Assembly (NCBI RefSeq): GCF_000718165.1
Contig: NZ_JOEY01000001.1
Location: 1 to 64,000 of the forward strand
Source of the DNA: Streptomyces fulvoviolaceus
GTDB taxonomy: Bacteria; Actinomycetota; Actinomycetes; Streptomycetales; Streptomycetaceae
DNA: 64,000 nt
Direction of reading: 5' to 3'
Shown: positions 9,066 to 18,086 of the stretch, one piece after another
Position numbering within the stretch: the first letter of the stretch is position 1
Layout: every line of letters starts with the position of its first letter
The notes under the pieces: model-generated
The model's input: the letters and a program-made list of their open reading frames with translations, nothing else
Told to the model about the DNA's origin: nothing
Database searches by the model: none
Program-made: the position numbers and the translations under genes

Positions 9066-9974
9066 CTAACGGCCGTCCACGTGATCGTCCTCCCCCGCCT
9101 CCAACAACCCTGCCGCCGCGCCCACGATCCGCGGATCAGGGCTGCCGACGACCTCCTCGTCCTTGTCGGTGTAGTCGAAGCGGGCCAGCACGCTGCGCAT
9201 GGCCTCGACGCGGGCCCGCTTCTTGTCGTTGGACTTCACCACCGTCCAGGGGGCGTGCTCGGTGTCCGTCTCGCGGAACATGGCGACCTTGCCCGCGGTG
9301 TAGTCGTCCCAGCGGTCCAGGGAGGCGAGGTCCATGGGGCTGAGCTTCCACTGCCGTACGGGGTCGACCTGACGGATCGTGAAGCGGGTGCGCTGCTCGC
9401 CCTGTGAGACCGAGAACCAGAACTTGATCAGGTCCACGCCGTCGTCCGCGAGCATCCGCTCGAACAGCGGGGCCTGGCGCATGAAGCGCCGGTACTCGTC
9501 GTCCGAGCAGAAGCCCATCACGCGCTCGACGCCCGCCCGGTTGTACCAGGACCGGTCGAACAGCACGATCTCGCCGGCGGTCGGGAGGTGTTCGACGTAC
9601 CGCTGGAAGTACCACTGCCCGCGCTCACGCTCGGTCGGCTTCTCCAGGGCCACCACACGCGCGCCACGGGGGTTCAGGTGCTCCGTGAAGCGCTTGATCG
9701 TGCCGCCCTTGCCCGCCGCGTCCCGTCCCTCGAAGACGATGACGAGCCGGCGGCCGGTCTCCTTGATCCAGCTCTGCAGCTTCAGCAGTTCGATCTGCTG
9801 GAGTCGCTTGTGCCAGTCGTACTCCCGGCGCTCCATGCGCTGCGCGTACGGGTAGTTCTCCCGCCACGTGTCGATCGGGCTGCCGTCCGGGCGGATCAGT
9901 ACGGGGTCGTCGGGATCGGTGTAGTCGACCTTCAGGTCCGCCAGTTCGGACAGCAGGGATGGAGTCGTCGTCAT
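9066..9974 (-). CDS. ppk2: Polyphosphate kinase 2
   Basis: PPK2 enzymes move phosphate between polyphosphate and nucleoside diphosphates. The 302-residue protein has Walker A FEGRDAAGKGG near residue 80, Walker B EIVLFDRSWYNRAG near residue 136, the lid segment with RRFMRQAP, and the KFWFSVSQGEQ motif. The length fits one-domain (class I) PPK2. The ATG is chosen because GGAGG lies 4-5 nt upstream; the very long open frame extending left to 12080 is antisense to other genes. The genes just upstream (small membrane protein and Pit permease) suggest a phosphate storage/uptake operon. Confidence 0.93.
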   Translation of the reverse strand: MTTTPSLLSELADLKVDYTDPDDPVLIRPDGSPIDTWRENYPYAQRMERREYDWHKRLQQIELLKLQSWIKETGRRLVIVFEGRDAAGKGGTIKRFTEHLNPRGARVVALEKPTERERGQWYFQRYVEHLPTAGEIVLFDRSWYNRAGVERVMGFCSDDEYRRFMRQAPLFERMLADDGVDLIKFWFSVSQGEQRTRFTIRQVDPVRQWKLSPMDLASLDRWDDYTAGKVAMFRETDTEHAPWTVVKSNDKKRARVEAMRSVLARFDYTDKDEEVVGSPDPRIVGAAAGLLEAGEDDHVDGR

Positions 9975-9991
9975 CCGGTCCTCCAGAGTGC

Positions 9992-10225
9992 TCAGTGGAA
10001 CTGCGGCACGATCAGATAGATGCCGTACGCCACCACGGCCGCGCACGCGAGGAAGCACAGGCCGGCCTGCGTGACGCCGAGGGCCGACGTGCCGCCGCCC
10101 TCCTCGCGGGCGCCCTCGAAGCGGGCGAGGCCGAGGACGCCGAGGGCGAAGACGACGACCACGGCGACGGTGACGCCGATGCTCACCGCGGTGACCTGGC
10201 CGAGTGCGGTCCAGTCGATGCTCAT
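9992..10225 (-). CDS. Small two-helix membrane protein next to pit and ppk2
   Basis: This 77-residue protein has two hydrophobic helices, about residues 10-34 and 52-73, joined by a charged and glycine-rich loop (RFEGAREEGGG). It lies 17 bp before ppk2 and 30 bp after pit on the same strand, so the three genes are probably co-transcribed. I do not know a family for it. The position suggests a small partner of the phosphate permease, but that is inference. Confidence 0.75.
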   Translation of the reverse strand: MSIDWTALGQVTAVSIGVTVAVVVVFALGVLGLARFEGAREEGGGTSALGVTQAGLCFLACAAVVAYGIYLIVPQFH

Positions 10226-10255
10226 GTTGCGTAACTCCCGTGACTCGGACGTGAC

Positions 10256-11410
<1,155 letters not shown>

Positions 11411-11510
11411 GCCTCCCATGCAAACAAGCGCTTTCATACAGGAGGCGAACTGAGGGCAAAGCCCGGGTCAGGACCCGGCACGCAGCCGGTGACCATCGTG
11501 CGATGCTGAC

Positions 11511-11906
11511 GTGGTGAATCGTGAGGATCTGGTACGGCTGCGGCAGGCACGCGACCGCATGGACCGCGAGTACACCGAACCGCTGGACGTCACGGCGCTC
11601 GCCCGCACCGCGCTGATGTCGCCGGGCCACTTCCAGCGCAGCTTCCGCGAGGCCTACGGCGAGACGCCCTACGGCTACCTGATGACCCGCCGCATCGAGC
11701 GCGCCAAGACCCTCCTGCGCCGGGGTGACCTCTCGGTCACGGACGTCTGCATGGCCGTCGGCTGTACGTCCCTGGGCTCCTTCAGCTCCCGCTTCACCGA
11801 ACTGGTCGGCGAGACCCCGAGCTCCTACCGGGCCCGCTCGCACGACGAGAGCGCGGAGATCCCGCCCTGCGTGGTGCGGGCGTACACGCGCCCGAGACGG
11901 ACGTAG
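11511..11906 (+). CDS. Small AraC-family regulator (DNA-binding domain only)
   Basis: This 131-residue protein is essentially one AraC-type domain with two helix-turn-helix units: LARTALMSPGHFQRSFREAYG and VTDVCMAVGCTSLGSFSSRF. It has no sensing domain. It begins with tandem GTG codons at 11511 and 11514 with no clear ribosome site. It lies 27 bp before two VOC-domain genes, a pairing common in Streptomyces, so it probably controls them. Confidence 0.85.
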   Translation: MVNREDLVRLRQARDRMDREYTEPLDVTALARTALMSPGHFQRSFREAYGETPYGYLMTRRIERAKTLLRRGDLSVTDVCMAVGCTSLGSFSSRFTELVGETPSSYRARSHDESAEIPPCVVRAYTRPRRT

Positions 11907-11933
11907 CGCCGGTTTTGACCTTAGCTTGGACCC

Positions 11934-12347
11934 ATGGACCTGAAACTCCACACCTGTTTCATCGCCGTCGACGACCACGACAAGGCGATCGCCTTCTACT
12001 GCGACGTCCTGGGCCTGGAGATCCGCAACGACGTCAAGTACGAGGGGATGCGGTGGACGACCGTCGGGTCGCCGCTGCAACCGGACGTGTCGATCGTCCT
12101 GGAGCCGCCCGCGGCGAACCCCGACCTCTCCCCCGCCGACCGGGAGGCGATGGACCAGCTGCTGGCCAAGGGCGTACTGCGCGGGGTCAACTTCACCACC
12201 GAGGACTGCGACGCCCTCTTCGCCCGCGTCCGGGAAGCCGGCGCCGACGTGCTCCAGGAACCGATGGACATGCCGTACGGAGTGCGTGACTGCGCGTTCC
12301 GGGATCCGGCGGGGAACATGCTGCGGTTCATGGAGCGGAAGGCATGA
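11934..12347 (+). CDS. VOC (glyoxalase/bleomycin-resistance) family protein
   Basis: This 137-residue single VOC domain begins KLHTCFIAVDDHDKAIAFY and ends with GVRDCAFRDPAGNMLRFME, the usual final strand with a metal-ligand position. Members bind metals and small molecules; the substrate is unknown. The ATG has TTAGCT 7 nt upstream and no Shine-Dalgarno sequence, so the mRNA may be leaderless. It overlaps the next VOC gene by 4 nt. Confidence 0.85.
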   Translation: MDLKLHTCFIAVDDHDKAIAFYCDVLGLEIRNDVKYEGMRWTTVGSPLQPDVSIVLEPPAANPDLSPADREAMDQLLAKGVLRGVNFTTEDCDALFARVREAGADVLQEPMDMPYGVRDCAFRDPAGNMLRFMERKA

Positions 12348-13081
12348 GCCGACAGGTCTTGTGGACCTACGCGTTCATCGACCGGCCAGCCGAACTCTTC
12401 GGGCAGGCCTGCGAGTTCTGGACGGCTGTCACGGACACACGTCTCTCCGAACTCCGGGGCGAGAACAAGGAGTTCACGACCCTCCTGCACGACGGGGCCG
12501 ACGCCTGCGTCAAGGTACAGGGGGTGGTCTCGGGTCCGGGCGGTGCGCATCTGGACTTCCCGGTGGACGACGTACGGGAGTTCACGCGGTCGGCGCTGCG
12601 GTTCGGGGCGGAGATGATCGCCGATCACGGGACGTGGGCCGTACTGCGGTCGCCCGCAGGGCAGTTGCTGTGCACCATGCCCTGGCACGGGGAGACGACG
12701 CGCCCGCCCGTCGTGCGCGGCAGCCGCCTCGACCAGGTCTGCCTCGACATCCCGCCTTCGTCCTACGACGCCGAAGTCACCTTCTGGAGCGGTCTGTTGG
12801 CCGACTGGGACTCGGCGCCCGGCTCGCTCCCCGAGTTCCACGTGCTCAAGCCCCCGCCCCGCCTCCCGGTCCGCATCCTCCTCCAGCGCCTCGACGAGGA
12901 ACGCCCCGCCTCCGCCCACCTCGACCTGGCCTGCGCGGACATCGAGGCGACGAGGACCGAGCACGAGCGCCTGGGCGCGACCCTCGTCGCCCGCGGCCGC
13001 CACTGGACGGTGCTGCGCGACCCGGCCGGCGGCACGTACTGCCTGACGGGACGGGATCCGGAGACGGGCGGGTTGCCCTAG
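12344..13081 (+). CDS. Two-domain VOC family protein
   Basis: This 245-residue protein has two VOC-like repeats: the first ends WAVLRSPAGQLLCTMPWH near residue 105, the second ends HWTVLRDPAGGTYCLTGRD near residue 232. It starts at an ATGA overlap with the single-domain VOC gene. Its TAG stop (13079-13081) consists of the TA target of a MITE-like element plus the first G of that element. The substrate is unknown. Confidence 0.82.
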   Translation: MSRQVLWTYAFIDRPAELFGQACEFWTAVTDTRLSELRGENKEFTTLLHDGADACVKVQGVVSGPGGAHLDFPVDDVREFTRSALRFGAEMIADHGTWAVLRSPAGQLLCTMPWHGETTRPPVVRGSRLDQVCLDIPPSSYDAEVTFWSGLLADWDSAPGSLPEFHVLKPPPRLPVRILLQRLDEERPASAHLDLACADIEATRTEHERLGATLVARGRHWTVLRDPAGGTYCLTGRDPETGGLP

Positions 13082-13285
13082 GGCCTGCCCGACGGATCAT
13101 GCCGGCGTCGCGGGGTCTGGCACGCACTCCCCCACTGCCTCAAAGGCGTGGGGGACCCCCAGCCGCGTTGTCGTCGGTTACCGACTCCCCCATCGCGTCG
13201 CCGCCCTCCTCCGCCTTGCAGCTGCACGCACCAGACCCCGCTCGACTTGCCTGGCAGGCGCCGTTTCTTGCAGCCGGGCAGGCCC
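13081..13285. mobile_element. MITE-like element with 11-bp inverted ends and TA duplication
   Basis: GGGCCTGCCCG (13081-13091) is repeated inverted at 13275-13285, and both ends abut TA (13079-13080 and 13286-13287), as for IS630/Tc1-like insertions. Internal inverted repeats include GCGGGGTCTGG (13110-13120) with its complement at 13231-13241, and a long hairpin at 13128-13155. It has no ORF. It fills the gap between two convergent genes and may also act as their terminator. Confidence 0.65.
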
Positions 13286-13518
13286 TAGCCCGAGATGAAC
13301 GCGCACGCGTGGATCACCCGCCTCCCGTCGGAATCGACGGTGGGGCTCGGGCACAGGGTCTCCCAGCCCTCCGGGAGCGAGGGCGTCCGGCTGGTCTTCT
13401 CCTCCCCGCCGTACGGCTCCGCCGAATCCTGCAGCCACAGCGTGAGCCCACCCCCGACCACCACGACGGCCGCCCACACCACCACGGCCCAGCGCCATAA
13501 CCGGTGGCGACCGGTCAC
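13285..13518 (-). CDS. Small membrane-anchored protein
   Basis: This 77-residue protein has one hydrophobic helix (about residues 8-28, WRWAVVVWAAVVVVGGGL) and a short outer domain with two cysteines (ETLCPSPTV and HACAFISG) that could form a disulfide. The GTG at 13518 is chosen because it overlaps the upstream stop as GTGA and has GGAG 8 nt upstream; GTG 13524 is the alternative. Its TAG stop uses the TA at the MITE boundary. I do not know its function. Confidence 0.65.
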   Translation of the reverse strand: MTGRHRLWRWAVVVWAAVVVVGGGLTLWLQDSAEPYGGEEKTSRTPSLPEGWETLCPSPTVDSDGRRVIHACAFISG

Positions 13519-13844
13519 CGCCACGACTCCACGTCCACCACCGCGTCCACCGGGATCGGCCCGTACACGTGCGGGAACTCCTCGGCGCCGGGTTCGGAGG
13601 CCTCGTACTTGAGAGGTACGTCGAGACGGGCGGGGTCCACGACGAGCACCACGAGGTCGGGCACATCCGCGAAGAAGGCCGCGGCCGTGCGCGGGAGTTG
13701 CTCACGTGTCGAGCAGTGGATGAACCCCTCCTCCTGGAGGGTGCGGCCGCGGGTGGAGATCTCGTACGTGCCCCGGGCGCGGGCCTCCTCCCACAGAGAG
13801 CGTTCCGTGATGTGCAGGATGGGTGTCGTGGACATGGGGCCCAC
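13515..13844 (-). CDS. DUF952 family protein
   Basis: This protein of about 109 residues matches the DUF952 pattern: LHITERSLWEEARARGTY, GFIHCSTREQL and FPHVYGPIPVDAV. The fold resembles small ADP-ribose/NAD-binding folds, but no activity is established. The GTG at 13844 lies 1 nt after the sigma factor stop with GAGG 7 nt upstream; ATG 13835 is an alternative with no ribosome site. It is probably co-transcribed with the sigma factor. Confidence 0.8.
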   Translation of the reverse strand: MGPMSTTPILHITERSLWEEARARGTYEISTRGRTLQEEGFIHCSTREQLPRTAAAFFADVPDLVVLVVDPARLDVPLKYEASEPGAEEFPHVYGPIPVDAVVDVESWR

Positions 13845-13845
13845 G

Positions 13846-15045
13846 CTACGGCCTCAGCCGCGCCGCCCGCCTCTGCAGATACCGCTGCTCGGGCAGGCTC
13901 AGCGTCTTCGCGGCCGCCGATTCGTAGGCGGCGCGGGCTTCGTCGTAGGAACCGGCCCGCTCCAGCAGATGCCCCCGCACCGCATCCAGGCGGTGCCCCA
14001 ACTCGCCCGCCAGTCCGTCCAGTTCGGCGAGGCCCGCCTCCGGGCCATGGACCATGGCGACGGCGACCGCCCGGTTGAGGCGCTCGACGGGGCCGGGGAC
14101 GAGGCGCACGAGGACGTCGTAGAGGCCGAGGATCTCCCGCCAGTCGGTCGCCTGCGCGGAGGGGGCCTCGTCGTGTACGGCGGCGATGGCGGCGCGCACC
14201 TGGTAGGGGCCCGCGTTCCGCCGGGCCAGCGCCCGGGTGACCAGCGCGACGCCCTCCTCGATCGCCGCCTTGTCCCAGCGGCCGCGGTCCTGCTCGTCGA
14301 GGCGGACGAGGTCGCCGTCCGGGCCGGTGCGCGCGTCGCGGCGGGCGTCGGTGAGGAGCAGCAGGGCCAGCAGGCCCGCCACCTCGCAGTCGTCGGGCAG
14401 GAGGCGGTGGACCGTGCGGGTCAGCCGGATCGCCTCGCCGGCGAGGTCGCGCCGTTGGAGGGCGGGGCCCGAGGTCGCCGTATGGCCCTCGTTGAAGATC
14501 AGGTAGAGGGTGTGCAGGACCGCCGGTAGCCGCTCCGCCCAGTTGTCCGGCCGCCCGAAGCGCACCCCGCGCACCTTCTGCTTGGCCCGGCTGATGCGCT
14601 GGGCCATGGTCGCCTCCGGGACCAGGTAGGCACGGGCGATCTCCGCCGTCGTCAGACCGCCGACCGCGCGCAGGGTGAGCGCGATCTGCGCGGGCGGGGT
14701 CAGATCCGGGTGGCAGCACAGGAAGAGGAGGGAGAGGGTGTCGTCCTCGTGGGGAGCCCGGTCTTCCGCGGAACGGGAGGTGAGCGCCGCGACCTTCTCC
14801 TCCCGCGCCCGCCGCGCCTCCTCCGCGCGCAGCGCGTCGGTCAGCCGCCGCGAGGCCACCTTGATGAGCCAGCCGCGCGGATTGTCGGGGATCCCTGCCG
14901 ACGGCCACTGCCCGGCCGCCGCGAGCAGCGCCTCCTGTACGGCGTCCTCGGCGGCGTCGAAATAGCCGTACCGCCTGACCAGCGCGCCGAGGACCTGCGG
15001 CGCATGCAGGCGCAGCAGGTCCTCGGTCTCGGTCGTCCGTCCCAC
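13846..15045 (-). CDS. ECF42-like RNA polymerase sigma factor with C-terminal helical extension
   Basis: This 399-residue protein has an ECF sigma core (about residues 1-175): region 2 around YFDAAEDAVQEALLAA and region 4 around LTTAEIARAYLVPEATMAQRISRAKQKV. A 200-residue TPR-like extension follows, containing LYLIFNEGHTATSG. This layout with an adjacent DGPF/YCII gene is typical of the ECF42 group, which uses the extension rather than a classical anti-sigma factor. It starts with GTG 22 bp after the DGPF gene. Its target promoters are unknown. Confidence 0.9.
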   Translation of the reverse strand: MGRTTETEDLLRLHAPQVLGALVRRYGYFDAAEDAVQEALLAAAGQWPSAGIPDNPRGWLIKVASRRLTDALRAEEARRAREEKVAALTSRSAEDRAPHEDDTLSLLFLCCHPDLTPPAQIALTLRAVGGLTTAEIARAYLVPEATMAQRISRAKQKVRGVRFGRPDNWAERLPAVLHTLYLIFNEGHTATSGPALQRRDLAGEAIRLTRTVHRLLPDDCEVAGLLALLLLTDARRDARTGPDGDLVRLDEQDRGRWDKAAIEEGVALVTRALARRNAGPYQVRAAIAAVHDEAPSAQATDWREILGLYDVLVRLVPGPVERLNRAVAVAMVHGPEAGLAELDGLAGELGHRLDAVRGHLLERAGSYDEARAAYESAAAKTLSLPEQRYLQRRAARLRP

Positions 15046-15067
15046 GGTTTCTGGAAGCTCCCGGCTC

Positions 15068-15481
15068 TCAGATGTCCCCGGCGCCGTCCAGGATGGGCCG
15101 GATGACCACCGGGTAGACGGGGGCTCCGGCGGGCTGGGGGCAGCGGGTGATGCGGTCGGCGATCTCCGTGACCCGCTCCAGGCTCTCGCACTCCAGCACC
15201 CAGTAGCCGGCCAGCAGCTCCTTGGTCTCGCTGTACGGACCGTCGGTGATCACCGCTTTGCCGTCCTCGCCCAGGGTGACGTGACGGACCTTCGCGGGCT
15301 CGGCGAGGCCCTGGCCGTCGAGCATCTCGCCGGTCTCGGACAGGTCGTCGTTGATCGCGCTCATGTAGCCGTACATCGCCTGGATCTCCTGCTCGCTCCA
15401 GGCCGGGGAGTGCTTGGAGGCCTTGCCGCGCATCGCCTCGTAGTCCTGCTGCGTGCCCTGCACCATGACCAGGTACTTCAT
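15068..15481 (-). CDS. YCII/DGPF-domain protein paired with ECF sigma factor
   Basis: This 137-residue protein has a YCII-type domain: KYLVMVQGTQQDYEAM at the start, the DGP motif in VITDGPYSETKELLAGYWVLE, and HPxx-like C-terminus VYPVVIRPIL. Such genes stand next to ECF42 sigma factors and are their likely partner or target. The ATG has AAGGAG 8 nt upstream. It is the first gene of the sigma/DUF952/small-protein run. Confidence 0.88.
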   Translation of the reverse strand: MKYLVMVQGTQQDYEAMRGKASKHSPAWSEQEIQAMYGYMSAINDDLSETGEMLDGQGLAEPAKVRHVTLGEDGKAVITDGPYSETKELLAGYWVLECESLERVTEIADRITRCPQPAGAPVYPVVIRPILDGAGDI

Positions 15482-15577
15482 GATTCCGCTCCTTCGGTGT
15501 CCTCGGCTCGGCCGCCCGGACTGGGCGGCTCTCACAGGGGACGTCGGAGCCGGGGCCGGATTCTCGACACGGGTTCA

Positions 15578-15662
15578 GGATTCTTCTGGCGGCCGGGTTC
15601 TCTTGGCGGCCGGATCCTCTTGGCCGCCGGATCCTCTTGGCCGCCGGATCCTCTTGGCCGCC
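15578..15662. repeat. Five tandem 17-bp repeats
   Basis: Three perfect copies of GGATCCTCTTGGCCGCC (15612-15662) follow two diverged copies (15578-15594 and 15595-15611). GGTTCAGGATT-like sequence flanks the array on both sides. It sits in the 184-bp gap between the zinc-ribbon gene and the DGPF gene. There are no spacers, so it is not a CRISPR. Confidence 0.85.
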
Positions 15663-15665
15663 GGT

Positions 15666-15872
15666 TCAGGATTTCTTCGCGGTGGGCTTGTCGCCGTGGT
15701 CCTCGTCGGACCCGGCGTCCTCGGCGTCCTTGTCGACGTGGGCCTCGCACTCGGGGTTGTGGCACGGGCCGCCCACCCACCGCGGGACCCACGCGCCCAG
15801 CGTCTTGTGACGCTGGACGACCGTCTGGACGGGGTGCCGGCAGACGGGACAGACGTGCTTGTCGCTGTCCAT
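15666..15872 (-). CDS. Small zinc-ribbon-like protein
   Basis: This 68-residue protein has CPVCRHPVQ near the start and CHNPECEAH in the middle, giving two cysteine pairs for one zinc ion, then an acidic, lysine-ending tail (DEDHGDKPTAKKS). Such small zinc ribbons are common and uncharacterised in Streptomyces. The ATG at 15872 places the first cysteine pair at residues 8-11. Its stop abuts the 17-bp tandem repeats. Confidence 0.72.
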   Translation of the reverse strand: MDSDKHVCPVCRHPVQTVVQRHKTLGAWVPRWVGGPCHNPECEAHVDKDAEDAGSDEDHGDKPTAKKS

Positions 15873-15945
15873 GTCTTCAGGGTAGGGCGAAGGGGGCGTC
15901 AGCGCTCCTGCTGTACGGGGGTCAGCGCTTCCCGGTGTACGGGAG

Positions 15946-16530
15946 TCAGCGCTTCCTGCTGTACGTCCGCACGAAGACGCCGTTTTTGAAGAGGCGCACC
16001 TCGTCGAGCCCGAACTCGGCGACCGCGAAGCCGGACCCGAACATCGGCATGCCGGTGCCGAGCACGATCGGGTACGTCTTGACGACGAGTTCGTCGATCT
16101 CGTCGAGCAGTTCACCGGCGAGCTTGGAGCCGCCGCACAGGTAGATCCCGAACTCGCCCTCCTCCGCCTTGAGTTCGCGCACCTTGCCGACCACGTCGTC
16201 CGCGACGATCTCGACGTGCGGGTCGGGCGACTCCTCCAGGGTGCGAGAGGCGACGTACTCGCGCAGGTGGGCGTAGGGGCTGGTGATGCCCTCCTTGAGC
16301 GCCACGTCGTAGCTGCCGCGCCCCTGGACGACCGTGTCGTACTTCTGGTTCTCCAGGTCGTCGATGCCGAGGGCCCTGCGGCCGCCGGACCCCATGGTCT
16401 CGGGATATTCGGCCTTGAGGAATTCGAAGAACTCCTCGTCCACGAAGGGGTACATGAACGACGCGTCGCCGCTCTCGTCCCCGATGAAGCCGTCGATCGA
16501 ACAGGCGATGAAGTACGTGAGCTTTCGCAA
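15946..16530 (-). CDS. Dihydrofolate reductase family protein (RibD C-terminal-like)
   Basis: This 194-residue protein resembles the DHFR/RibD reductase fold: RKLTYFIACSIDGFIGD at the start, KYDTVVQGRGSYDVAL, and FGIYLCGGSKLAGELLDEIDELVVKTYPIVLG for the NADPH-binding half. It is not a true FolA; such proteins are reductases of unknown substrate. A TTG start at 16530 fits homologues and follows a purine-rich GAGAAGAG; a longer frame to 16587 is possible. The divergent TetR gene is its likely regulator. Confidence 0.82.
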   Translation of the reverse strand: MRKLTYFIACSIDGFIGDESGDASFMYPFVDEEFFEFLKAEYPETMGSGGRRALGIDDLENQKYDTVVQGRGSYDVALKEGITSPYAHLREYVASRTLEESPDPHVEIVADDVVGKVRELKAEEGEFGIYLCGGSKLAGELLDEIDELVVKTYPIVLGTGMPMFGSGFAVAEFGLDEVRLFKNGVFVRTYSRKR

Positions 16531-16581
16531 GCTTGTCTCTTCTCGTAGGTGGGTTGCGCCCTTGGTTGCGTCCTGATTGTG

Positions 16582-16617
16582 AACCACTGTAGTTGTAGTG
16601 CTTCACTTGTAGTGGTT
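16582..16617. promoter_or_regulatory. Candidate TetR operator between reductase and tetR genes
   Basis: AACCACT (16582-16588) is repeated inverted as AGTGGTT (16611-16617). Inside, TTGTAGTG occurs twice (16593-16600 and 16608-16615). The position between the two divergent starts suits autoregulation by the TetR protein. Confidence 0.55.
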
Positions 16618-16664
16618 GCAAGGGTATTTTCGGGACCGGACGCAACTGGGAGGGGAGATTCCGT

Positions 16665-17255
16665 ATGGCCAGCAATCCGGAGCGGCGGGCCGCGCTCGTC
16701 GACGCGGGGGTCGAGGTGCTCGCCCGCGAGGGGGCGCGCGGGCTGACGTTCCGCGCGGTGGACGCCGAGGCCGGGGTGCCCGTGGGCACGGCCTCGAACT
16801 ACTTCACCGGCCGCGACGACCTGCTGCGGCAGATCGACTCCCACCTGCACGTACGGCTCGCACCGGACCCCGACATGCTCGCCGAGCTGATGACGAGACC
16901 GAAGGACCGCTCACTGGTCACGGCGTTCATGCACGACCTGATGGCCCGCGCGACCCGCGACCGCACCGGCTATCTGGCCCTCCTGGAGATGCGCCTGGAG
17001 GCCACCCGCCGCCCCGAACTGCGCGCCTCCTACACCAAGTCGATGCGCGCCGACCTGGAGTACGGCATGGAGCTCCACCGGGACGCGGGCCTGCCCGGCG
17101 GGGACGAGACCGTCACCGTGCTCTACCTCGCGATGCTCGGGCTGATCCTGGAGCACCTGACGCTGCCGGGCGTCCTCGACGGCATCCTGCCCGGGGTGAG
17201 CGTCCCGGACGGGCTGGTGGAACGGATCGTGGCGACGGTCGTACCGGAGCGATAG
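16665..17255 (+). CDS. TetR-family transcriptional regulator
   Basis: This 196-residue protein has a TetR helix-turn-helix in residues 5-50: LVDAGVEVLAREGARGLTFRAVDAEAGVPVGTASNYF. The C-terminal ligand domain is of the TetR_C type with RTGYLALLEMRLEATRRPELR. It is divergent from the DHFR-like reductase with a palindromic operator between, so it probably represses that gene and itself. The ligand is unknown. Confidence 0.88.
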   Translation: MASNPERRAALVDAGVEVLAREGARGLTFRAVDAEAGVPVGTASNYFTGRDDLLRQIDSHLHVRLAPDPDMLAELMTRPKDRSLVTAFMHDLMARATRDRTGYLALLEMRLEATRRPELRASYTKSMRADLEYGMELHRDAGLPGGDETVTVLYLAMLGLILEHLTLPGVLDGILPGVSVPDGLVERIVATVVPER

Positions 17256-17268
17256 GTCTGGCGACAGG

Positions 17269-17865
17269 TCACCCGCGGGGCTCGCGCCACATCGGCCACA
17301 TCTGCGGGCCGTCGGGGAGGTCGAGAGGGCGGTCGGGAAGCTCGAAGCCGAGGCGCTCGTACAGCTTCCTGCTGCGGGCACTGCTGGCCTCAAGGTAGGC
17401 GGGCAGGCCCTCGCGGTCGCAGCGGTCGAGGACCGGAGTCATGAGCGCGGTGCCGAGGCCCTCGCCCTGGCGCTCGGGGGCCACGCCGATCATCCACAGG
17501 TACTCGTGGGCCCGGCCGGAGGGGTGGATCGCGTTCGTCAACCGGCCGATCAGCTCGATGCGTTCGTTGTCCGGATCGATGCCGGCGCGCAGTTGGGCGG
17601 GGCCGTCCTCGCCCTCGGGATCGTGTTCGTCCGCGGGCACGGACATCCACAGCGCGCATGCCGTGCCGTCCTCGGTGAGGTCGATACGGCCCACGGTGAG
17701 CACGATGTCGGTGAACGCGGCCATGAGCCGGTGGTGGGTCGTACGGCGGTACTCGTCGTCCGGGAACACCCAGCGGCTCACCGGATCGTCCTGGAAGGCC
17801 TCGTCCAACAGCCGCACGACCAGCTCGCGGTCCCCTTCGTCCGCCGCCCGGATCGCCACGCCCAT
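17269..17865 (-). CDS. GNAT-family N-acetyltransferase
   Basis: This 198-residue protein has the acetyl-CoA site LWMIGVAPERQGEGLGTAL near residue 130 and the final beta strand region ARSRKLYERLGFELP. Residues 20-60 resemble other actinobacterial GNATs with DDPVSRWVFPD. The ATG at 17865 is preferred over an upstream codon because homologues begin with VAIRAADEGD. The substrate is unknown. Confidence 0.88.
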   Translation of the reverse strand: MGVAIRAADEGDRELVVRLLDEAFQDDPVSRWVFPDDEYRRTTHHRLMAAFTDIVLTVGRIDLTEDGTACALWMSVPADEHDPEGEDGPAQLRAGIDPDNERIELIGRLTNAIHPSGRAHEYLWMIGVAPERQGEGLGTALMTPVLDRCDREGLPAYLEASSARSRKLYERLGFELPDRPLDLPDGPQMWPMWREPRG

Positions 17866-17937
17866 GTTCCGCCCGCCCCTCCGCCTCAACCGACCTTGAT
17901 CGTACGGTCGTTGACCTTATCCGGTGAACGAAGAGAG

Positions 17938-17974
17938 ACGGGGCCCGCGCACCGTGGGGATGCGCGGGACCCGT
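17938..17974 (-). terminator. Hairpin 1 between polyprenyl transferase and GNAT genes
   Basis: ACGGGGCCCGCGCA pairs with TGCGCGGGACCCGT (one mismatch) around a 9-nt loop. It lies downstream of the encapsulin/polyprenyl transferase operon on the minus strand. Confidence 0.6.
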
Positions 17975-17977
17975 CAG

Positions 17978-18033
17978 CCGGAGACCCCGGCGTCCGCGCG
18001 GGGTCAGGAGCCGCACGGTGCCGGGGTCTCCGG
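17978..18033 (-). terminator. Hairpin 2 between polyprenyl transferase and GNAT genes
   Basis: CCGGAGACCCCGGC and its exact complement form a 14-bp stem with a 28-nt loop, upstream of hairpin 1 in the direction of transcription. Together they make a tandem terminator. The remainder of the 17866-18199 gap is the dispersed repeat at 18087-18150. Confidence 0.6.
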
Positions 18034-18086
18034 GTCTTGGGGCCTGTCCTGAACGGACCTTGCGACGTCGGCTGCGGTTCGGCAGG

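Noticed and set aside
15578..15662. Possible CRISPR array
   Set aside because: The repeats are directly tandem with no spacers, and no cas gene is near. The same applies to the 18-bp and 13-bp arrays.
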